This document shows, piece by piece, positions 58,789 to 64,000 of a stretch of 64,000 nt of DNA. The DNA is from Candidatus Gastranaerophilales bacterium. Its GTDB lineage: Bacteria; Cyanobacteriota; Vampirovibrionia; Gastranaerophilales; Gastranaerophilaceae. The stretch is from the NCBI GenBank assembly GCA_944325895.1, contig CALVCA010000005.1, positions 1-64,000 of the forward strand. Direction: 5' to 3'. The translations under genes and the position numbers were made by a program. The stretch's first letter is position 1; every line of letters begins with the position of its first letter. The notes under the pieces were generated by a model, which had not been told where the DNA came from, made no database searches, and saw only the letters and a program-made list of their open reading frames with translations.

Positions 58789-59757
58789 ATGTATATAAAT
58801 AAAATTTTTTCTAGAATAGGATTAAATAAAGGAAAACAGACCCTTAACAGCAGAACATTTGCTAATAATCTAAAAATAGAAACGCTTTCAAAAACTAACA
58901 AAAAAGGGTATAGTATTACTGAAACAACTGTTTCTTACGCTAATAGTCCATTCCCTTTTTTAAAACGTGTTAAAACTATTTCTAGAAAAAATAGAAATAT
59001 TACTATTGAAAAAAAATATCAAAAAAAGGCTATCTCTTATAAACGAGATGACATATTTTGGATGGAAGAAAATTATAAATTAAAAAAATATTACAACAAA
59101 CACCATGCATTATATAAAAAATTTTATACGGCTGACTTTCCGGAGCAAAATAAAAAAATTGAAGTCATTCAACAAGGATCTAAAAAAGTTAAACCGTCTG
59201 TATCAAAGGTTTCTTATAAAGAAACTCTTTCAAAAAATCCCAGCACAGAAAAAGACGTTAATAGCCACATAATAGTATCATTTCCATATCCGGTACAAGA
59301 ATTAAAGCCAATGGAACGCCCTAATATTCCTAAAGAAGGATCTATCTTGCTTTATATGGTAAAACGGTACCACCAACGTATGGCAGAATGTAACCAAAAT
59401 ATACAACAAAGAGTTCACACTTACGCACCGTCTGTGGGAGAGCTTGTTCGTAAAAGCGTACAAGAATCTTACGCTAAAAAACAAGAATTAAAAAAGGATG
59501 GCCCTCTTTTATCAACTATGATGCGTCGGATTTTTTCCAAAAATTTTGACACAACAGTAAAAATATATAAAAATGGAAAATTATTTGAGGTACTTGAAAA
59601 TATAAAAGGGGAAGCTAAAATTAATGGAGAGCGTACAATATATAATAATATAGAAGCACTTAATTCCATCAAGTTAGATTTGGGGGATCCTGCTAAAGCC
59701 CCAAGAATTAAAGATGATAAACCCGCAATAGACAGAGCACTTGAGCATTTAGATTAA
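58789..59757 (+). CDS. Lineage-type hypothetical protein (322 aa)
   Basis: Unrecognised, strongly basic (Lys-rich), soluble. N-terminus MYINKIFSRIGLNKG with TFANN soon after, similar in style to other signal-less lineage proteins. GAAGG precedes the ATG. Lysine and tyrosine are over-represented and the codon choice is more AT-rich than in neighbouring rpsB-tsf. A gap of 19 nt leads to the M16 gene, with GGAGAG before it. Confidence 0.75.
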   Translation: MYINKIFSRIGLNKGKQTLNSRTFANNLKIETLSKTNKKGYSITETTVSYANSPFPFLKRVKTISRKNRNITIEKKYQKKAISYKRDDIFWMEENYKLKKYYNKHHALYKKFYTADFPEQNKKIEVIQQGSKKVKPSVSKVSYKETLSKNPSTEKDVNSHIIVSFPYPVQELKPMERPNIPKEGSILLYMVKRYHQRMAECNQNIQQRVHTYAPSVGELVRKSVQESYAKKQELKKDGPLLSTMMRRIFSKNFDTTVKIYKNGKLFEVLENIKGEAKINGERTIYNNIEALNSIKLDLGDPAKAPRIKDDKPAIDRALEHLD

Positions 59758-59776
59758 ATAGATTTAGGAGAGAGCT

Positions 59777-60979
59777 ATGGACAAAAAAATTACAAAACTA
59801 AAAAACGATATTGAACTTTTATATAAACGAAATAAAAATACTCCTCGTGTGGCTTTATGTTTTAATTTTTCTTTAAACGACCCGATACCTGTGCCCGGTG
59901 CATATACGCTTATGGCAAGGTTATTATTGCAAGGTACAAAAAAACGTTCTTCTCAGCAGCTTTCCGAAGAACTTGATCAATATGCAATCGAATGTTCCGC
60001 AGAATTAAAATTGGATTATTTAAAATTGAAATTTGTCTGTTTGAACGAGGATTTTGATAAAGCACTTGAAATATTTGAAGATATTATAAAAAATTCAACA
60101 TTTGAAGAATTTGAAAAAGAAAGAATAAAATTAATCGGCGAAATTCAAGCCCAGCTGGATTCACCGAAAGCTCAGGTTGTTGACAATTTTTACAAAAATA
60201 TTTACGCAAACCACCATTACGGTTATACAAACACGGTTATTTTGAACAATTTAAAAAATCTTACAAAAGACGATATGATAAGTTCTTACAAAATTTTCTA
60301 TGAAAACAGTAAAAAAGTCATGGCATTTGTGGGAGATTTGGAATTTGACCGTGTATATTCAAAATTAAACGACAGTTTCGGTGATTTAACCTCGGGCGAA
60401 CTTGCGGAGATAAAACCGCCGGTATTAGACGAAATAAAAGAATTAGAAATTATAAAACCCGATGTAAATCAGGCACATATTATTCAGGGCTGGATGGTTG
60501 AAACTGCCGAAGATTATCCTGTTTTAGCACTGATGAATATAATCCTCGGGGCATCAGGGCTTTCATCAAGGCTGTTTTTGGAATTGAGAGATAAAAAAGG
60601 GCTTGCGTATGTTGTCAGAAGCACTTATGATGTTGCAAGATTATGTGCTAATTTTTCAATATACATAGCAACAGAGCCAAAAAATATTGAAGTTTCCTTA
60701 AACGGTTTTAAAGAAGAAATAGAAAAAATTAAAACTGAATTAGTATCACAAGAGGAGCTGGAGAATGCCAAAAATAATCTAATAGGCAAATGGGCATTTT
60801 CGCAGGAGGATAACAGCCAGCAGGCAGCAACATATGCACATTATGCAGTGACCGGCAGGGGTTTTGACTTCAATGAAAAAGCCAAGCAGCTTATCCGTAC
60901 GGTTACTCCCGAACAAATAAAAGAATGTGCAAATAAATATTTTAATGATAAATATGTTATTTCAATTATTAAACCTTAA
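59777..60979 (+). CDS. M16 family peptidase-like protein, inactive subunit
   Basis: A 400-aa insulinase-fold protein without the HxxEH zinc motif; the equivalent place reads LMARLLLQGT. It keeps the Arg/Tyr pair of the partner half (SSRLFLELRDKKGLAYVV) that helps position substrate in heterodimeric M16B enzymes. It should pair with the active protein at 12922-14247. GGAGAG precedes the ATG. Confidence 0.88.
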   Translation: MDKKITKLKNDIELLYKRNKNTPRVALCFNFSLNDPIPVPGAYTLMARLLLQGTKKRSSQQLSEELDQYAIECSAELKLDYLKLKFVCLNEDFDKALEIFEDIIKNSTFEEFEKERIKLIGEIQAQLDSPKAQVVDNFYKNIYANHHYGYTNTVILNNLKNLTKDDMISSYKIFYENSKKVMAFVGDLEFDRVYSKLNDSFGDLTSGELAEIKPPVLDEIKELEIIKPDVNQAHIIQGWMVETAEDYPVLALMNIILGASGLSSRLFLELRDKKGLAYVVRSTYDVARLCANFSIYIATEPKNIEVSLNGFKEEIEKIKTELVSQEELENAKNNLIGKWAFSQEDNSQQAATYAHYAVTGRGFDFNEKAKQLIRTVTPEQIKECANKYFNDKYVISIIKP

Positions 60980-61020
60980 GGGTAATGATTAAGCAAAAAT
61001 TGTAGTAAATAATAACTTTG

Positions 61021-61506
61021 ATGAGATATATCAAAGTTATTATTTTTTTATTTTTATTTATAAGCCCGTGTTTCGGGTCAGATGAAATGCAGAAGCTTTT
61101 TGAGGCAGGTGTTTCAACTCCTATGAAATTTACGAAAGTGCCAAGGGGATTGATAGTAAGTTTTAACGAAGAAATTTTTTTCAACGACGGAGTGGAAAAA
61201 ATCCGTGAAAACAGCACGTGCGTATTAAATCAAATAGCTGATATTTTGAATAAAACAGGAAAAGTCTGTGTTGTAGAGGGACATACCGAAAACGTACGAC
61301 CTGAGATTTCCTGTTACAAATCCAATTGGGAACTTTCACTTGCAAGAGCCAACAATATAACGTTATATTTAATGCGTTGTGCAAATGTAGATCCGGAAAA
61401 ACTTTTTTCCATAGGATACGGGGAATTTATGCCGCTGGATGAAAGAGTTAACAGCAGGATAGATTTTGTAATACTGGATTATGAAAAGAATTTAGGCGAC
61501 AATTGA
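61021..61506 (+). CDS. Exported OmpA/MotB-like domain protein (161 aa)
   Basis: Signal peptide (about 1-19) then a single OmpA_C-type peptidoglycan-binding domain (about 45-155), with VVEGHTENV, NWELSLARANNITLYL and NSRIDFVIL matching the TD-GHTD, LSxxRA and NRRIE patterns. There is no beta-barrel or MotB membrane helix. It may anchor the envelope to peptidoglycan. It overlaps the convergent sigma gene by 15 nt. I use the ATG at 61021 rather than the TTG at 61018. Confidence 0.82.
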   Translation: MRYIKVIIFLFLFISPCFGSDEMQKLFEAGVSTPMKFTKVPRGLIVSFNEEIFFNDGVEKIRENSTCVLNQIADILNKTGKVCVVEGHTENVRPEISCYKSNWELSLARANNITLYLMRCANVDPEKLFSIGYGEFMPLDERVNSRIDFVILDYEKNLGDN

Positions 61507-62319
61507 TTTGCGTAAGCGGGTTGAACGGTTTTCGCTGAGGATATTTTTCAGCTTCATAATACCTTGAGCGTGAAGCTGGCAGACACGTGATTCTGACATA
61601 TTAATAGTTTCGCCGATTTCTTTTAACGTCATGTTTTCTTGATAGTAAAGAACCATTATAATTCGTTCTCTTTCAGGTAATCTTTTCAATGCCCTCTCCA
61701 ATTCCTGTTTAATATTATTTTCTTCGGCTTCTTCCTGCGGGTTACGTTTGTTGGTGTCCTGAATGGTATCAATAATTTCCATACTGTCTTCCGCAGTACC
61801 TTTTTTTTCGTATAAAGAAGTCATGGTCACATCTTCCGACAAAAGCTGGTTAACTTTATCAGGTTCCATGTCAACATATTTGGAAATTTCTTGAGTGGTA
61901 GGTGCCCTGCCAAGCTCTTGTTTAAGATATTCTTGAGCTTCTTTAAGAGTTTTAATTTTTTGTCTGACGCTGCGGGGTAAAAAATCCTGAGCACGTATTC
62001 TGTCTAAAATTGTTCCTCTGATACGTATTAATGCATAGGTTTCGAACCTTGTGTTTTTTTGCGGCGAATACCTTTCTATAGCGTTAATAAGACCTTCAAC
62101 CCCGTATCCTGCTATGTCTTCTATTGAAATCGTTGAAGGAAGCGTTACTTTAACACGTCCTACAACATATCGTATTAAATATATATATTGAACAATTAAC
62201 GCATCACGAGATGCTTTATCAGACTTATCGGATAAATATTTGTTCCAAAGATTTGTTAATTCTTCTTCCGATAATCTTTTTATGTTGTTGTAAGATGTAA
62301 AATCAAAATCTTGACTCAT
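61492..62319 (-). CDS. fliA: Sigma-28 family sigma factor (FliA/WhiG type)
   Basis: A 275-aa sigma factor from this start. Region 2 (RYVVGRVKV, IEDIAGYGVEGLINAIERY, RFETYALIRIRGTILDRIRA) and region 4 (LPERERIIMVLYYQENMTLKEIGE, SESRVCQLH) follow the FliA pattern, with a short region 3 and no region 1. It would direct flagellar or envelope genes. fliI lies divergently upstream. The start is uncertain: ATG 62319 or ATG 62331 are both possible. Confidence 0.88.
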   Translation of the reverse strand: MSQDFDFTSYNNIKRLSEEELTNLWNKYLSDKSDKASRDALIVQYIYLIRYVVGRVKVTLPSTISIEDIAGYGVEGLINAIERYSPQKNTRFETYALIRIRGTILDRIRAQDFLPRSVRQKIKTLKEAQEYLKQELGRAPTTQEISKYVDMEPDKVNQLLSEDVTMTSLYEKKGTAEDSMEIIDTIQDTNKRNPQEEAEENNIKQELERALKRLPERERIIMVLYYQENMTLKEIGETINMSESRVCQLHAQGIMKLKNILSENRSTRLRKSIVA

Positions 62320-62348
62320 TAATCCGCCCATGTTCAATATATTTTAAT

Positions 62349-62377
62349 TCTATACTATATAGCTTTAACTACATCAA
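62349..62377 (-). promoter_or_regulatory. fliA promoter
   Basis: Minus-strand TTGATG (62377-62372), 17-bp spacer, TATAGA (62354-62349). Start near 62342. Confidence 0.55.
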
Positions 62378-62487
62378 CTAAAAAGAGGAAATGAGGAATA
62401 AATCATTTTTTTAGGGGAGAGGAAATTTAAATTCAAGAATTTTATTTGTGTAAAGCTTAACTATAAAACGCTAAATATGTAAACAAT

Positions 62488-62516
62488 TTGTCCGGATTAA
62501 AAAAAAATATTATAAT
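62488..62516 (+). promoter_or_regulatory. fliI promoter, predicted near-leaderless
   Basis: TTGTCC (62488-62493), 17-bp spacer, TATAAT (62511-62516). Start near 62523, 2 nt before the ATG at 62525; no Shine-Dalgarno sequence. Confidence 0.65.
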
Positions 62517-62524
62517 AATTAATA

Positions 62525-63871
62525 ATGAACGATCTTGATATTTCAAAATTGGAAGAATTAAAGTCAAAAGTGCACGAAAAGCTTAATGAAACAGAGCTTT
62601 TCAGATACAAAGGTACTGTATCAAAGCTTTTGGGTTTAACGGTAGAAGTAAAATTACCGGGATTAAAGATAGGTGATTTGTGCTTTATAGAAACGAATGA
62701 CGGGCAGCAAAAGCCTGCCGAAGTTGTTGCGTTTAAAGGAGAGATGGCACAGTTGCTTTTGCTTTTAGACGGTGTCGGAATAGGGCAGGGAAGCCTTGTA
62801 ACATCAACCGGCAGACCGATTATAATTCCTGTCGGCGATTTTTTGCTTGGCAGGCTTATTGACCCGATGGGACAGCCTCTTGACGGCAGACCGCTTAATA
62901 CGGAAGGTGCTCAATGGCGGTCTATTGAAGGACCTCCTCCCGGGCCTTTTGAACGTCCGATTATTACGGAAATGTTTTCAACCGGTGTCAGAGCAATTGA
63001 TTCTTGTATGACAATGGGGTGCGGTCAGCGTTTGGGATTGTTTGCCGGCTCCGGTGTCGGTAAAAGTACTTTACTGGGTATGATTGCGAGAAATTCCGAT
63101 GCGGATGTAAACGTTATGGCTCTAATCGGAGAACGTGGACGTGAAGTTAAAGAGTTTATAGAAGATTCTTTGGGCGAAGAAGGTATGAAAAAGTCGGTTT
63201 TAGTTTGTTCAACAGGCGATAAGCCGCCTTTAATCCGTCAAAAGGCTTTATTGGCAGCAACTGCTGTTTGTGAATATTTCAGAGATCAGGGTAAGAAAGT
63301 TTTCTTGATGACAGATACCGTGACACGTTGTGCCATGGCAGGTCGTGAAGTAGGTTTGGCAACAGGCGAACCGCCTACGATGAAAGGCTATCCGCCGTCA
63401 ATATTTTCGTGGCTGCAAAAAGTTTTGGAACGTGCCGGAAACAGTCCAAAAGGTTCTATTACGGCTTTGTATACGGTTTTGATGGAGGGCGACGATATTT
63501 CCGACCCGATTGTTGATACTGTCCGTGGTATTGTTGACGGGCACATATTTCTGTCAAGAAAAGTCGCCGAAATGAACCATTATCCGGCAATTGATGTTTT
63601 AGGAAGTATTTCAAGGCTTATGTCGGCTATTGCTACACCCGAGCATAAAGAGGCTGCCGGTAAAATGCGTAAAATACTTGCTATGTACCGTGAAAATAAA
63701 GATTTGATTGATGTAGGTATGTATCAGCCGGGTTCCAACCCGAAACTCGATACTGCAATTGAAATGATGCCTCAGGTTAATGCGTTTTTGCAGCAGCGTA
63801 CCTCAGACAGCGTTTCTATGGAAAATACCATAAGCACTTTAATCAATATGATGAAAGATGTTGATATATAA
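62525..63871 (+). CDS. fliI: Flagellar/type III export ATPase FliI-SctN family
   Basis: A 448-aa F1-beta-like export ATPase: N-terminal beta barrel (about 20-90), Walker A GSGVGKST (about 177-184), LIGERGREVKEFI, Walker B FLMTDTVTR, GYPPSIFSWLQKVLERAG and DGHIFLSRKVAEMNHYPAID. It drives unfolding and export of flagellar or injectisome proteins at the inner membrane. FliA next door favours the flagellum. The usual FliH/FliJ neighbours are not within the window. Confidence 0.93.
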   Translation: MNDLDISKLEELKSKVHEKLNETELFRYKGTVSKLLGLTVEVKLPGLKIGDLCFIETNDGQQKPAEVVAFKGEMAQLLLLLDGVGIGQGSLVTSTGRPIIIPVGDFLLGRLIDPMGQPLDGRPLNTEGAQWRSIEGPPPGPFERPIITEMFSTGVRAIDSCMTMGCGQRLGLFAGSGVGKSTLLGMIARNSDADVNVMALIGERGREVKEFIEDSLGEEGMKKSVLVCSTGDKPPLIRQKALLAATAVCEYFRDQGKKVFLMTDTVTRCAMAGREVGLATGEPPTMKGYPPSIFSWLQKVLERAGNSPKGSITALYTVLMEGDDISDPIVDTVRGIVDGHIFLSRKVAEMNHYPAIDVLGSISRLMSAIATPEHKEAAGKMRKILAMYRENKDLIDVGMYQPGSNPKLDTAIEMMPQVNAFLQQRTSDSVSMENTISTLINMMKDVDI

Positions 63872-63878
63872 TTTTTTG

Positions 63879-63887
63879 TGATAAAAT
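63879..63887 (+). promoter_or_regulatory. Candidate extended -10 before the ZIP transporter
   Basis: TGaTAAAAT (63879-63887). The start near 63894 leaves a short leader with GAGGAAG before the ATG at 63908. Confidence 0.45.
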
Positions 63888-63907
63888 ACGGGTAGAGGAA
63901 GTATTTT

Positions 63908-64000
63908 ATGAATTTACCTGATAATTACGGAATTGCCCTGTTAATGACTTTGTTTGCCGGTTTGTCAACTGCAATCGGCGGCGGTATTGCTTTTGTGGTT
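63908..64000 (+). CDS. ZIP-family metal transporter, N-terminal fragment (cut by window end)
   Basis: Only 31 residues are visible: MNLPDNYGIALLM then TLFAGLSTAIGGGIAFVV. The glycine-rich first helix of this type is usual in ZupT/GufA-like zinc importers. GAGG lies about 11 nt before the ATG. The identification rests on one helix and is tentative. Confidence 0.6.
   Translation, partial: MNLPDNYGIALLMTLFAGLSTAIGGGIAFVV

Overview
The window looks like a chromosomal segment from an AT-rich, outer-membrane-bearing anaerobe of the non-photosynthetic cyanobacterial sister class Vampirovibrionia (Melainabacteria), most likely the gut order Gastranaerophilales. The assignment is an inference from several points. 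Two pseudopilin-like proteins begin with FTLAEVLI, a signature very common in that order. There is a Ycf45-type R3H AAA ATPase typical of cyanobacteria and plastids. A VKOR-DsbA fusion, a KdsC-type phosphatase (KDO, lipopolysaccharide), fermentative AdhE and many short lineage-type proteins with N-termini such as MRITSIQ or MKVESV fit the same group. No phage, insertion sequence, CRISPR array or rRNA was seen. Almost all genes look like ordinary chromosomal ones.

Layout. 1-3.5 kb: tRNA-Thr(CGT), a small protein, then the conserved pgpH-ybeY-dgkA block on the minus strand. 3.6-5.8 kb: a two-gene lineage-type membrane pair. 5.8-12.9 kb: a minus-strand run nanE - ROK kinase - small protein - UbiA prenyltransferase - lysA - cdaA - yitT, then a hypothetical gene and a serA-like dehydrogenase. 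12.9-16.3 kb: M16 protease, orphan Opp/Dpp ATPase, pseudopilin. 16.4-27 kb: divergent GH13-like protein, LuxR regulator overlapping a PHP phosphoesterase, rph operon, two secreted coiled-coil proteins, two-component proteins, a degenerate PilB-like ATPase, rpsT. 27-36 kb: LysM-lysozyme, asparaginase, VKOR-DsbA, queH, TPR proteins, Ycf45. 36.5-48 kb: rpoD, rlmB, nadA, PilM/N-PilO, radical SAM, comF, histidine kinase, kdsC, TPR protein, lysC. 48-57 kb: lineage-type proteins, a second pseudopilin, adhE with a Rex-like operator, a CNNM/CorC protein, and a phosphoesterase/S4 gene pair bracketed by copies of a dispersed repeat. 57-64 kb: rpsB-tsf with a structured leader, the second M16 subunit, an OmpA-like protein, fliA, fliI, and the start of a ZIP transporter.

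How the genes fit together. Cyclic di-AMP synthesis (CdaA) and breakdown (PgpH) are both present. Amino-acid genes are LysC, LysA and a SerA-like enzyme. Amino-sugar salvage is suggested by NanE plus a ROK kinase, and fermentation by AdhE under probable Rex redox control. Type IV pilus-like parts (PilM/N, PilO, two pseudopilins, a decayed PilB relative) sit beside flagellar parts (FliA, FliI). 

Two expression features stand out. At least eight genes have a -10 box 6-8 nt before the ATG and no Shine-Dalgarno sequence, which predicts leaderless mRNAs. kdsC has no ATG, GTG or TTG upstream of its catalytic motif and appears to start at ATT behind a good Shine-Dalgarno sequence.
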